From Nocardia arthritidis (GTDB lineage Bacteria > Actinomycetota > Actinomycetes > Mycobacteriales > Mycobacteriaceae): a stretch of 64,000 nucleotides of DNA. Below, one piece after another: positions 1 through 10,104 of this stretch. The notes under the pieces are model-generated. The model did not search any database, was not told the origin of the DNA, and saw only the letters and a program-made list of their open reading frames with translations. The DNA lies in NCBI RefSeq assembly GCF_011801145.1, contig NZ_CP046172.1, positions 2,914,001 through 2,978,000 of the forward strand, read 5' to 3'. Position 1 is the stretch's first letter. Each line of letters opens with the position of its first letter. Made by a program: the position numbers and the translations under genes.

Positions 1-3000
1 GGTGTGGCCGATATTGGATTTCACCGAACCCAGCCACAGCGGCTCCGCTCGATCCCGGCCGTAGACGGCCTGGAGCGCCTGGGCCTCGATGGGATCGCCG
101 AGACGTGTTCCGGTGCCGTGTGCTTCGACGGCATCCACCTCGGATGGCCGAAGTCCGGCGTTGGCGAGGGCCTGCCGGATGACCCGCTGCTGCGACGGAC
201 CGTTCGGGGCCGTGAGTCCATTGGACGCGCCGTCCTGATTCATCGCCGACCCGCGCACGATGGCCAGCACCGGGTGGCCGCGCCGCCGAGCCTCGGACAG
301 CCGTGTCACGAGCAGCAGGCCGACGCCCTCCGCCGCGCCGAATCCGTCCGCAGCGCCGTCGAACGCCTTGCATCGGCCGTCCGGCGAAAGTCCTTGCTGG
401 CGGCTGAATTCGGTGAACATATGCGGTGTCGCCATGACCGCGACACCACCGGCGACGGCGATGGCGCATTCGCCGCGCCGCACCGATTCGGCGGCGAGGT
501 GCAGTGCCACCAGCGATGACGAGCACGCCGTGTCGATGGTGACGGCCGGGCCCTCCAGTCCGAAGGTGTAGGAGATCCGGCCCGAGGCGACGCTCGGCGT
601 CGATCCCGTCAGGAGGTAGCCCGCCAGATCCTGCGGCGGCTCGGTGATCCGGGCCTGATAGTCGTGATAGGACATGCCGACGAATACGCCGGTATCGCTG
701 CCGCGCAACGACATCGGGTCGATGCCCGCGCGTTCGAAGGTTTCCCAGGCGGTTTCGAGGAGCAGTCGCTGCTGCGGGTCCATCGCGAGCGCCTCGCGCG
801 GTGAGATCCCGAACAGTGCCGCATCGAAATCCGCCGCGTCGTACAGGAATCCGCCGCGACCGGTCACCGAGGTCCACGGCCCGCCCGGCGCCTCCGGCAG
901 CAGCCGTGCGAGATCCCAGCCGCGGTCGGTGGGGAACTCGCCGATGGCGTCGCCACCGTCGGCGACCAACTTCCACAGGCCCTCCGGCGAGTCGATCCCA
1001 CCGGGATAGCGGCACGCGGCCCCGATGATCACCACCGGGTCGTCGTCGATCGCCGCGGCGGTGGGGCGCGCCTCGGTCTCGTCCGCACCCAGCAGCACCG
1101 ATTCGAGATGGCGGGCCACCGCGGCGGTTGTCGGGTGGTCGAACACCAGGCCCGACGGCAGCCGCACCCCGGCCTCGGCGCCGAGCCGGTTGCGCAGCTC
1201 CACACCGGTGAGCGAGTCGAATCCGAGGTCATGGAACGGCTTTTCGACGTCGACGGCGTGTGCGTCGGCATATCCGAGCACCGCGGCGACCTGAGCGCGA
1301 ACCGCCTCGAGCACCGCCGCCGACCGCTGCTTCGGCGGGAGCGAGCGCATCCTTGTCGCCAGCCCGGAGGCGGATTCGTCGCCCGAGCCGCCCGCGTCCA
1401 GCTGCGCGCGCACCTCGGGCAGTTCCTCGATGAGCGGTCGCCTGCGGGCCTCGGTGTAGGCGAGAAAGAAACGGTCCCAACGGAAATCGGCCACCATGAC
1501 GGTCGCCCGGTTCGCGGGCGCACCGCGGGTGAGAACCGTCAGCGCCTGGTCGGGCGCGAGCGGCGGCACGCCGTGGCGGCGCAGCCGGTCCGCGACGTCA
1601 CCGACGGCGGCCATACCGTCGCCCGCCCACGGGCCCCAGGCGTATGAGGTGGCCGGAAGTCCCAGCCCCCGGCGGTGCTCGGCGAGCGCGTCGAGATAGG
1701 CATTGCCGGGTGCGTAGCCGCCCTGACCGGGTATGCCGAGCACACCGGAAATCGAAGAGAACAGGACGAATTCGTCCAATTCCAGGTCGGCGGTGAGGTC
1801 GTGCAGATGCCGCGCGCCCTCGGCCTTCACCCGCAGCACCCGATCCAGCTGGTCGACGGTGAGGGAGTCGATCACCGCATCGTCGACCATGCCCGCGGCA
1901 TGCAGTACCGAGGTCACCGGGAACCGCGCCAGCAGCCGCGCGACGGCCGCCCGGTCGCCCATATCGCAGGCCACGACGCTGACTTCCGCACCGAGCGCCC
2001 GCAATTCGGCGGTGAGCTCGTCCGCGCCGGGTGCGTCCGGCCCACGGCGGCCGACCAGCACGAGATGTCGCGCGCCGTCCAGTGCGAATCGGCGAGCGAC
2101 CTGTGCGCCGAGCGCGCCGGTGCCACCGGTGATGAGCACCGTGTCACGTGGTTCGCGCCTTTCCGAAGCCGGTTCGGGCGCGGTGGCGTGCACCAATCGG
2201 CGGGCGAAGACACCGGATTCGCGAATGGCGAGCTGATCCTCGGTCCGCTGCGCCAACACCGCGAGCAGCCGCGTGATCGCCCGATCATCGGGCTCGGCGG
2301 TGAGATCGACGAGCCCGCCCCAGCGTTCGGGTTGTTCGAGCGCCACCACGCGGCCGAGTCCCCACACCTGACTCTGCACGGGATTGGGCAGAGCGTCGGC
2401 GCGGTGCACGGTGACCGCACCCGAGGTGAGAATCCACAGCGGGGCCGCGAGTCCGGCATCGGCGAGCGCATGGACCAGGGTCAGCGTCGTCGCGGTGCCG
2501 TTCGGAACCGCGGGGCTGCCCGGAGTCGGCGTCTCGTCCACCGCGAGCAGTGAGAGCACGCCGTCGACGGTGTCGGGCAGCCGATCGCGCAGTTCGGCGC
2601 GATCTGTTGTGCTGCAACGCAATTCGACGACCTGCGCGCCACTCGCGCGCAATGCCGCGCACACCGCCTGCGTCCAGGCGAGCTCGTCGGCGGTCTCCGG
2701 TACGACGACGAGCCAGGTACCGGCGGGCGAGTCACGGCCGATCGTGGTCGAAGGCGTCCACTCGACCACATACCGCAGGGCATCGAGTGCGCTACTCGCC
2801 CGGCGCGATTCGCGCCACCGCGCCAGCGCGGGCGCCGCCTGCGTGAGCCATTCCGGCCGGTCCCCCTCGAGACCCAGCATCGACGCGACCGCGTCGGCGT
2901 CGGCGGACTCCACCGCGGCCCAGAATTCGGTGTCCTCCGTTTCGGCGGCGACCGGTGGCACGGCGGTGCTCAACCAGTAGCGGGTGCGCTGGAACGGATA

Positions 3001-6000
3001 GGTGGGCAACGGGATTCGGCGGATGCCGGAAAACCGCGCGTGCCAGTCGACGGGAACACCGTGCGTCCAGGCATCGGCGGCGGCGATGAGCAGATCGATG
3101 CCGGTGCCGTGGTCGCGGCGGAGAGTGCCGACGGCGGTGACGGCTAGATCGGCGGCATCGGCGGCGTCCTGGATGGCCGCGGTGAGTACCGGGTGTGGGC
3201 TGGGTTCGATGTAGGTGGTGTGGGTGGGGAGTAGTGCTTGGAGGGTGGGGTGGAACAGTACTGGTTGGCGGAGGTTGCGGAACCAGTAGTGGGCGGTGAG
3301 TTCGGTGCCGTCGAGTTGGCTGCCGGTGACGGTGGAGTGGAATGCGATTCGGCTTTGTCGCGGGGTGATGTTCGCGAGTGCCATGTCCAGTTCGGCCTGG
3401 ATGGTGTCGACGTGGGCGGTGTGTGAGGCGTAGTCGACGGGGATGCGGCGTACCCGGATTTCCTGCTGTTCCAGTGTGGTCAGTAGGTGTTCCAGTGGCT
3501 CCCGCGATCCGGCGATGACGGTGGATCGGGGTCCGTTGAGGGCGGCGATTTCGAGGTCGGGGTGGTTGGTGAGGTGGTTTCGGACGGTGTCGGCGGGTAG
3601 GGCGATGGAGGCCATTCCGCCTTGTCCGGCAAGGTGTTCGGCGATGATGCGGCTGCGCAGTGCCACGATTCGGGCCGCGTCGTCGAGGGTCAGGATTCCG
3701 GCGACGGTGGCCGCGGCGATTTCGCCCTGGGAGTGTCCGATGACGGCGCTGGGTTCGACGCCGAACGCGCGCCAGGTGTCGGTGAGCGCGATCATGATTG
3801 CCCACAGCGCGGGTTGCACCACGTCGACACGGTCGAGCGCAGAGCCGTTGCCGCGCAAGACATCTGTGAGCGACCAATCGACGAAAGGTGTCAGCGCATG
3901 TTCGCATCGTGCGATGGTTTCGGCGAATACTGGTGAGCTGTCGAGTAATTCGACGCCCATGCCGATCCACTGCGAACCCTGACCGGGGAAGACGAACACG
4001 ACATCACCCGTGGCCGAGGCCGCGCCGCGCACGAGTCCCGGATGCGGCTGTCCCGCGCTCAGCGCCGCGAGCGCCTCGGCGCGCTCGGCGACATTCGCGC
4101 CGAAAATGGCGGCACGTGTGCCGAATACGGTACGGGCGGTCGCGAGCGTGGCACCGACCGCTACCGGATCGGCCGCCTGCTCGTACAGATATTCGCGCAG
4201 TCGCCGCGCCTGAGCGCGCACCGCGGTCTCGTCGACGGCCGACAGCAACCACGGCGCATCGAGTTCGCGCTCGGTCGATCCGTCAGCCGGATCGACCGCG
4301 ATGGCCTCGATGTCGACGGGCGGTTCCTCCAGCACCACATGGGCATTGGTGCCGCTGATGCCGAAGGAGGACACACCCGCGCGGCGAGGACGATCGTGTT
4401 CGGGCCATGGCTGGCTTTCGGTCAGCAGTCGTACGGAACCAGCGGACCAGTCGACATGGGGTGTGGGCCGATCGATGTGCAGGGTCCGCGGTAACTCACC
4501 GTGCCGCATGGCCATGATCATTTTGATGATGCCTGCGGCGCCTGCGGCGGCTTGGGTGTGGCCGATGTTGGATTTGATCGAGCCGAGCCAGAGGGGTTGA
4601 TTGCGGTTTTGTCCGTAGGTGGCTAGGAGTGCTTGGGCTTCGATGGGGTCGCCGAGTCGTGTTCCGGTGCCGTGTGCTTCGACGGCGTCCACCTCGGACG
4701 CGTGTAAACCGGCGTTGGCGAGGGCCTGCCGGATAACCCGTTGCTGGGCAGGACCGTTGGGTGCGGTGAGCCCGTTTGACGCACCGTCCTGGTTGACGGC
4801 CGAGCCACGGACGATCGCCAGCACGGGATGGCCGTTGCGTTGTGCGTCGGAAAGTCGTTCCAGCAGTAGTAGTCCGACGCCTTCACCCCATCCGGTGCCG
4901 TCGGCGTTGGCGGAGAACGCTTTACAGCGTCCGTCGGGTGAAAGCCCGCCCTGCCGACTGAATTCGACGAACATGCCAGGGGAGGACATGACGGTAACGC
5001 CACCGGTCAACGCCATCGAGCACTCACCGCGCCGCACCGCATCCGCAGCGAGATGCAGCGCGACCAGCGACGACGAGCAGGCCGTATCGATGGTGACCGC
5101 CGGTCCCTCGAACCCGAATGCATAGGCCACCCGGCCCGAGGCCACGCTGCCCGTGGTGCCCGTCAACCGGTAACCGTCCGTACCGTCCGACGGCTCGTGC
5201 AGCCGCGGGCCGTAATCCGGCGCCATCGCCCCGATGAACACACCGGTATCGCTGCCGCGCAACGCTTTCGGGTCGACGCCGGTGCGTTCGAATGCCTCCC
5301 AGGCGGTTTCGAGCAGCAGTCGCTGCTGTGGGTCCATCGCGAGCGCCTCGCGCGGCGAGATGCCGAAGAACGCCGCATCGAAATCGGCCGCGTCGTAGAG
5401 GAATCCGCCACGGGAGGTCGCCGAGGCGCCCATGCCATCGAGAGCCCAACCGCGGTCGGCGGGGAAGGCGCCGATCACATCCCGGTCGGCGCGGACCAAC
5501 CGCCACAGTTCCTCCGGGGTGGCCACCCCGCCCGGATAGCGGCAGGCCATTGCGACGATCACCACCGGATCGTCGTCGGCGGCCACCGCACGCGCCGGGC
5601 CCTCCGGAACGGCGGCGGTGGTGCCGCGCACGCGTTCTTCGAGATGGACGGCCAGCGCCAGCGGCGTCGGATGGTCGAAGACCGCGGTCGGCGGCAGGCC
5701 GACTCCGGTGGCCTTGGCGAGGTCCGCGCACAGCGTCGCCCCGACGATCGAGGTCAATCCCTGCGACCGGAACGGGTTCGTGGCCTCGACCGCGGCGGGG
5801 CCGTCGAGGCCCAACGCCACCGCGGTGTGCCTGCGCACCATATCGAGCAGGACATCGCGCAGCTTCTCGGCACCCGCCTCGCGCAGTCGCAGGGCCAGCG
5901 CCGACATATCCTGCGCGACCACGGCGTCGACCGTGTCGAGCCAGTGGCGCGTGCGCTGGAATGGGTAGGTGGGCAACGGAATCCGGCGCGCACCGGTGCC

Positions 6001-8574
6001 GTCGAAGACGGCGGTCCAGTCGATCGCGACCCCGGCGGTCCATGCCTCGGCGGCCGAGCTCAGCAGCCGCGGGTACGTGCCTTCGTCGCGTCGCAGTGTC
6101 CCGATCGCGGCGACCGGCAGCGTGGCCACCTCGGCCGTCTCCTGGACGCGGACCGTGAGCACCGGGTGCGGGCTCGGTTCGATGAATGCGGTGTATCGCC
6201 GCAGCAGTGCCGCGACGACGGGCTCGAACCGGACCGTCTCGCGCAGGTTGCGGCACCAGTACGCCGCGGTGAGCTCGGCGCCGTCGAGCTGAGCACCGGT
6301 CACGGTGGAATAGAAGGCGATATCGCCGGACCGGGGCGTGATCGGTCCGAGTGCGTCGAGCAATTCGTCGGTGACGGCGTCGACATAGGCCGAATGCGAG
6401 GCGTAGTCGACGGGTACGCGCCGTACCCGAATCTCTCGGCTCGCCAACAGTTCCAGCAGTTGTTCGAGCGGTTCGGACGGGCCGCTGACCACGACGGAGC
6501 GCGGCCCGTTCAGCGCGGCAAGCCCGACCTCGGGATAGTCCGCGAGTATCTCGCGCAGCTCATCGGCGGGCAGCGCGACCGTCGCCATTCCGCCCCGGCC
6601 CGCGAGGTGGCGGGCGATGATCTGGCTGCGCAACGCGACGACTCGCGCACCGTCGGACAGCGAGAGCAGGCCCGCCACGCATGCGGCGGCGATCTCACCC
6701 TGCGAATGCCCGACAACGGCCGCGGGCCGCACACCCAGCGAGCGCCACATATCCGACAGCGCGATCATCATCGCCCAGAGCGCGGGCTGCACCACGTCGA
6801 CACGGTCGAGCGCCGCGGCGGGCCCGTCGCCGCGCAGCACCTCGGTGAGCGACCAATCCACGTACGGCGCAAGGGCGTTCGCGCATCGAGCGATGGATTC
6901 GGCGAAGACGGCCGAGGTGTCGAGCAGCTCCGCCGCCATGCCGACCCACTGCGAACCCTGCCCCGGAAAGACGAATACCGGATCGGCCGCGTCGAGCGCC
7001 CGGCCGGTGGCCACCGCGGTCGCGGGTTCGCCGGCGGCGACCGCGGCCAGCCCGTCGAGCGCGGAACCGACGGCATCGCGATGGGGCGCGAGCACCACGG
7101 CGCGGTGCTCGAATTCCGAGCGCGTTGTGATCAGCGACCACCCCAGATCCAGCACGTCCGAACCGTTTTCGAGCGCGGTGGCGAGCCGGGCCGCCTGCGC
7201 CCGCAGTGCCGCCGCGCCGGTGGCCGACAGCACCAGCGGCACCGGTGTCGCCGTCGCGGCCGCGGCGCGCGCCCGCGCGGATGCCGCCGGCGGCGTGGAA
7301 ACCGCTATGTGGCAATTGGTTCCACCGATACCGAAGGAGCTGACCCCGAGCACCGCGGCGTCGGCCGGCAGCCGCTCGACGGCGGTCTGGACGCGCAGGT
7401 TCAGCTCGTCCAGCGGAATGTCCGGGTTGGGCGTGCGGAAATCCGCGGTGGGCACGAGGGTTCCGGCGCGAGCACACAGCGCGGTCTTGATGAAACCCGC
7501 GATACCGGCCGCCGCCTCGAGGTGACCGATATTCGATTTGATCGATCCGATGCGCAGCGGATCCCCGGTCCGGCGCACCGCGCCGAGTACCGCGCCGAGC
7601 GCGGCGGCCTCGACCGGATCCCCTGTCGGCGTGCCGGTTCCGTGCAACTCGAGGTGCGCGACCGTGGCGGGATCGATATCCGCCTGCCGGTACGCGGCCC
7701 GGATCGCCTCGATCTGCCCCTCGACGGTCGGCGTCGAAAGTTGCTCACCGCCACCGTCATTGGTGATGGCGCTACCGCGAATGACGCAGTAGACGTCGTC
7801 ACCGTCGGCGAGCGCGGCGGCCAGCGGTTTCAGTACGACGGCGCCGCCACCCTCGCCCTGTGCGAAACCGTTTGCGCGCGCGTCGAATACATGGCACCGC
7901 CCGTCGGATGACAGCGCCCCGATCCGGTGGGCCGCCAGGGTGTGGTGCGGGGTGAGCCGCAGCATGACGCCACCGGCGATGGCGACGGCGCATTCGCCGC
8001 GGCGCAGGCTCTCCGCGGCGAGATGGACGGCGACCAGTGAGGATGCCTGCCCCGCGTCGACGACGAGGCTGGGGCCCTTGGCCCGCAGGAAGTACGACAC
8101 GCGGTTGGCGACGATGGACCGCTGGGATCCGGTGAACGTGTGCGCGGTGATCGCGTCGGCGCCGCGCTCGCGTACGAGCGTGGTGTAGTCGTCCCCCGTG
8201 ACGCCGAGGAATACGCCGGCACGGCTGCCCGACACCGAGGAACCCGCGATTCCCGCGTCCTCCAATGCCTCCCAGCTCAGCTCCAGCATCAGCCGCTGCT
8301 GCGGATCCATCGTCGCGGCCTCCCGGGGCGAGACCCGGAAGAACTCGGCATCGAATCCGGCGACATCGTCGAGGAAGGCGCCGCGCCGGATGATGTCCGC
8401 CTCGGCATCGGACACGCCCGCCAGCGCGCCGGGCGACCAGCGCCCGTCCGGGACCGGTGCGTCGACGACGGTTCCGGAGGTCAGCAGCGACCACAGCGCA
8501 TCCGGATTCGCGGCGCCGGGAAACCGGCAAGCGATTCCGACCACCGCGATGTCACCGTCGATACGCAGCGGCAT
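1..8574 (-). CDS. Modular type I polyketide synthase, loading module plus module 1 and part of module 2 (incomplete at window edge)
   Basis: The visible 2,858 residues start at an ATG with GGGGGAAG just upstream. Domains (approximate residues): KSQ 8-430, AT 545-850, ACP 905-975; KS 1000-1425, AT 1530-1840, KR 2145-2330, ACP 2420-2490; KS from 2510, running off the window. The first KS has Gln176 in place of the active-site Cys (GQASS), the mark of a decarboxylating loading module. The other two keep Cys1166 and Cys2684 (TACSSS). Both ATs have GHSQG (Ser624, Ser1615) and YASH (724-727, 1715-1718), typical of methylmalonyl-CoA specificity. The KR has TGGTGALG (2149-2156), Tyr2287 and Asn2291, with VDD in the LDD position, suggesting a B-type active KR. 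No DH or ER lies between AT and KR. The inferred early product is a propionyl-started 2-methyl-3-hydroxypentanoyl chain on the module 1 ACP. Confidence 0.96.
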   Translation of the reverse strand, partial: MPLRIDGDIAVVGIACRFPGAANPDALWSLLTSGTVVDAPVPDGRWSPGALAGVSDAEADIIRRGAFLDDVAGFDAEFFRVSPREAATMDPQQRLMLELSWEALEDAGIAGSSVSGSRAGVFLGVTGDDYTTLVRERGADAITAHTFTGSQRSIVANRVSYFLRAKGPSLVVDAGQASSLVAVHLAAESLRRGECAVAIAGGVMLRLTPHHTLAAHRIGALSSDGRCHVFDARANGFAQGEGGGAVVLKPLAAALADGDDVYCVIRGSAITNDGGGEQLSTPTVEGQIEAIRAAYRQADIDPATVAHLELHGTGTPTGDPVEAAALGAVLGAVRRTGDPLRIGSIKSNIGHLEAAAGIAGFIKTALCARAGTLVPTADFRTPNPDIPLDELNLRVQTAVERLPADAAVLGVSSFGIGGTNCHIAVSTPPAASARARAAAATATPVPLVLSATGAAALRAQAARLATALENGSDVLDLGWSLITTRSEFEHRAVVLAPHRDAVGSALDGLAAVAAGEPATAVATGRALDAADPVFVFPGQGSQWVGMAAELLDTSAVFAESIARCANALAPYVDWSLTEVLRGDGPAAALDRVDVVQPALWAMMIALSDMWRSLGVRPAAVVGHSQGEIAAACVAGLLSLSDGARVVALRSQIIARHLAGRGGMATVALPADELREILADYPEVGLAALNGPRSVVVSGPSEPLEQLLELLASREIRVRRVPVDYASHSAYVDAVTDELLDALGPITPRSGDIAFYSTVTGAQLDGAELTAAYWCRNLRETVRFEPVVAALLRRYTAFIEPSPHPVLTVRVQETAEVATLPVAAIGTLRRDEGTYPRLLSSAAEAWTAGVAIDWTAVFDGTGARRIPLPTYPFQRTRHWLDTVDAVVAQDMSALALRLREAGAEKLRDVLLDMVRRHTAVALGLDGPAAVEATNPFRSQGLTSIVGATLCADLAKATGVGLPPTAVFDHPTPLALAVHLEERVRGTTAAVPEGPARAVAADDDPVVIVAMACRYPGGVATPEELWRLVRADRDVIGAFPADRGWALDGMGASATSRGGFLYDAADFDAAFFGISPREALAMDPQQRLLLETAWEAFERTGVDPKALRGSDTGVFIGAMAPDYGPRLHEPSDGTDGYRLTGTTGSVASGRVAYAFGFEGPAVTIDTACSSSLVALHLAADAVRRGECSMALTGGVTVMSSPGMFVEFSRQGGLSPDGRCKAFSANADGTGWGEGVGLLLLERLSDAQRNGHPVLAIVRGSAVNQDGASNGLTAPNGPAQQRVIRQALANAGLHASEVDAVEAHGTGTRLGDPIEAQALLATYGQNRNQPLWLGSIKSNIGHTQAAAGAAGIIKMIMAMRHGELPRTLHIDRPTPHVDWSAGSVRLLTESQPWPEHDRPRRAGVSSFGISGTNAHVVLEEPPVDIEAIAVDPADGSTERELDAPWLLSAVDETAVRAQARRLREYLYEQAADPVAVGATLATARTVFGTRAAIFGANVAERAEALAALSAGQPHPGLVRGAASATGDVVFVFPGQGSQWIGMGVELLDSSPVFAETIARCEHALTPFVDWSLTDVLRGNGSALDRVDVVQPALWAIMIALTDTWRAFGVEPSAVIGHSQGEIAAATVAGILTLDDAARIVALRSRIIAEHLAGQGGMASIALPADTVRNHLTNHPDLEIAALNGPRSTVIAGSREPLEHLLTTLEQQEIRVRRIPVDYASHTAHVDTIQAELDMALANITPRQSRIAFHSTVTGSQLDGTELTAHYWFRNLRQPVLFHPTLQALLPTHTTYIEPSPHPVLTAAIQDAADAADLAVTAVGTLRRDHGTGIDLLIAAADAWTHGVPVDWHARFSGIRRIPLPTYPFQRTRYWLSTAVPPVAAETEDTEFWAAVESADADAVASMLGLEGDRPEWLTQAAPALARWRESRRASSALDALRYVVEWTPSTTIGRDSPAGTWLVVVPETADELAWTQAVCAALRASGAQVVELRCSTTDRAELRDRLPDTVDGVLSLLAVDETPTPGSPAVPNGTATTLTLVHALADAGLAAPLWILTSGAVTVHRADALPNPVQSQVWGLGRVVALEQPERWGGLVDLTAEPDDRAITRLLAVLAQRTEDQLAIRESGVFARRLVHATAPEPASERREPRDTVLITGGTGALGAQVARRFALDGARHLVLVGRRGPDAPGADELTAELRALGAEVSVVACDMGDRAAVARLLARFPVTSVLHAAGMVDDAVIDSLTVDQLDRVLRVKAEGARHLHDLTADLELDEFVLFSSISGVLGIPGQGGYAPGNAYLDALAEHRRGLGLPATSYAWGPWAGDGMAAVGDVADRLRRHGVPPLAPDQALTVLTRGAPANRATVMVADFRWDRFFLAYTEARRRPLIEELPEVRAQLDAGGSGDESASGLATRMRSLPPKQRSAAVLEAVRAQVAAVLGYADAHAVDVEKPFHDLGFDSLTGVELRNRLGAEAGVRLPSGLVFDHPTTAAVARHLESVLLGADETEARPTAAAIDDDPVVIIGAACRYPGGIDSPEGLWKLVADGGDAIGEFPTDRGWDLARLLPEAPGGPWTSVTGRGGFLYDAADFDAALFGISPREALAMDPQQRLLLETAWETFERAGIDPMSLRGSDTGVFVGMSYHDYQARITEPPQDLAGYLLTGSTPSVASGRISYTFGLEGPAVTIDTACSSSLVALHLAAESVRRGECAIAVAGGVAVMATPHMFTEFSRQQGLSPDGRCKAFDGAADGFGAAEGVGLLLVTRLSEARRRGHPVLAIVRGSAMNQDGASNGLTAPNGPSQQRVIRQALANAGLRPSEVDAVEAHGTGTRLGDPIEAQALQAVYGRDRAEPLWLGSVKSNIGHT

Positions 8575-8791
8575 CTACTTCCCCCTTCGTGGGTGCGTGT
8601 TCACTGGAGACCGATCGTGTCTTCTCGCGGTCGGCGGCGCGGCGGTGTGAATCGAACGACGAATACCGTGCTCGAGTCGGAAACGGAGTTTCGGCGCGCG
8701 CGGCGCATCCGAGTTCCGTCGTCAATTGACCGGCGAACCGGCGAGAGAAATCTCTTTCAAATAATTTCTACGTAATACCGGCCCGGCGGTA

Positions 8792-8840
8792 AAGTGGACC
8801 TTGGTACACGCAAAATAGTGCTGTGTACAAAAGTTCAATT
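8792..8840. promoter_or_regulatory. Cluster operator copy A, upstream of the PKS gene
   Basis: This is an imperfect inverted repeat with half-sites AAGTGGACCTTGGTACAC and GTGTACAAAAGTTCAATT. It is 49 bp end to end with a 13-bp spacer. Read toward the PKS gene, a -10-like TAGAAAT (8764-8770 on the opposite strand) begins 23 nt beyond the GTCCAC of the near half-site. The same layout recurs at three other promoter regions of the cluster. The binding protein is unknown. Confidence 0.7.
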
Positions 8841-8872
8841 CGCCGCACAAAGGCGGGAATTCCGCCGCGCCG

Positions 8873-9919
8873 TCACGGCAGCAGGCGGGCCCGCAGTGCG
8901 GCGCCGAACTTGCCGTAGGGATAGCCGCTCGGAGCCGGATCGCTCGCCTCGGTCAGCCGCGCTAGCTCGTCGGCGTCCAGGGTGAGGTCGGGCGCCGCCA
9001 TGTTGGCTGCCACCTGTTCGCTGTTGCGGGCGCCGAGAACCACACAGCTGACCCCGGGCCGGGCGGTGACCCAGGCCAGGGCTACGACGGCGGGCGTCAC
9101 ATTCCTGGTGGCGGCGATATCGTGCAGGATCTTCAGCACCGCCCAGGTGCGGTCCTGCGCGACATGTGAGCTGTAGAGCGCCGCGACATAGTTGTCGTGC
9201 ATCATTCCCCGGTCCAGCTGCGCACCGAAGCGGGAGTCCCGTGGACGTTCGTCGGTGGTGTACTTGCCGGTGAGCAACCCGCCGGACAGCGGGGACCAGG
9301 CCAGCAGGCCCAGGCCGTTGGCCATACCGGCCGGAATGATCTCCCATTCCACCTCGCGGCACAGCAGGCTGTACTGCGCCTGATACACCACCGGCCCGAT
9401 CAGACCGAGGGTTTTCGCCAGGTCGACGGCCTTCTGCAGCTGCCAGCCGGTGAAATTGGACAGCCCGATGTACTGGATCTTGCCCTGGCGCACCGCGTTG
9501 TCCAGGAAGGACAGCGTCTCCTCCAAGGGGGTCAGGGGATCCCACGCGTGCACCTGGTAGAGCGGGATGGAATCGAGCCCGAGTTTGGTGAGCGAGGTGT
9601 CGAGCGCCCGGGTGAGGTTGTGCCTGGTGTTGCCCCACTCGTTCATCGCGGCGGTCGTGGTGTACCCGCCGCCCTTGGTCGCGATGAGGACGCGGGCACG
9701 GATCTCGGCGGGTTGCCTGCCCAGCCAGCGCCCGACGATCTCCTCGGCGCGCCCGCCGGTGTAGCCGTCGGCGGTGTCGATCAGCAGCCCGCCGGAATCC
9801 ACGAATACGTCCAGCGCGCGGCCGGCTTCGGCTTCGTCGGTGGAATCGCCGAAAGTCGCGGTGCCGAGCGCGAACATCGACGTGCCGACGCCGCTGGCGC
9901 CGAGTAGTACCTGCTTCAT
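8873..9919 (-). CDS. Aldo/keto reductase
   Basis: A complete 348-residue aldo/keto reductase, the normal length for the family, which reduces carbonyls with NADPH in a TIM-barrel fold. The catalytic tetrad is visible as Asp48 and Tyr53 (DTADGY), Lys82 (ATKGG) and His124 (QVHAW). The C-terminal cofactor loop (VVLGARNSEQ) is also present. The gene lies between the PKS gene and the divergent P450 gene and has operator copy B upstream, so it probably belongs to the polyketide cluster, perhaps reducing a ketone of the macrolide or a precursor. The substrate cannot be deduced from sequence. Confidence 0.9.
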   Translation of the reverse strand: MKQVLLGASGVGTSMFALGTATFGDSTDEAEAGRALDVFVDSGGLLIDTADGYTGGRAEEIVGRWLGRQPAEIRARVLIATKGGGYTTTAAMNEWGNTRHNLTRALDTSLTKLGLDSIPLYQVHAWDPLTPLEETLSFLDNAVRQGKIQYIGLSNFTGWQLQKAVDLAKTLGLIGPVVYQAQYSLLCREVEWEIIPAGMANGLGLLAWSPLSGGLLTGKYTTDERPRDSRFGAQLDRGMMHDNYVAALYSSHVAQDRTWAVLKILHDIAATRNVTPAVVALAWVTARPGVSCVVLGARNSEQVAANMAAPDLTLDADELARLTEASDPAPSGYPYGKFGAALRARLLP

Positions 9920-9990
9920 CTATTACCACCTCGCTGGCCTCTGGTCCCGAGCAAGCGTTTTCATCCTTGCCTACCCGTCGGGCGCAGTTG

Positions 9991-10039
9991 AATTGAACTT
10001 TCGTACACGGACGGGCGGAAAATGCACGAAGGTTCAATT
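9991..10039. promoter_or_regulatory. Cluster operator copy B, divergent aldo/keto reductase-P450 promoter region
   Basis: The half-sites are AATTGAACTTTCGTACAC and TGCACGAAGGTTCAATT, a clear inverted repeat of 49 bp. On the plus strand a TACGAAC box starts 23 nt after GTTCAA, matching the geometry of copies A and D. The site lies between two diverging genes and could serve both. Confidence 0.72.
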
Positions 10040-10104
10040 CACACTCGGGTTTCGGTGCGGTACGAACGAATTGATGTGCAGCGCACCTTCCACGGGATTC
10101 GAGG

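Noticed and set aside
5053..7911. A 952-codon open frame on the plus strand across the PKS gene
   Set aside because: It is antisense to clear AT, ACP and KS domains, is rich in Arg, Gly and His, and has no family features; high-GC coding strands often leave such frames open.
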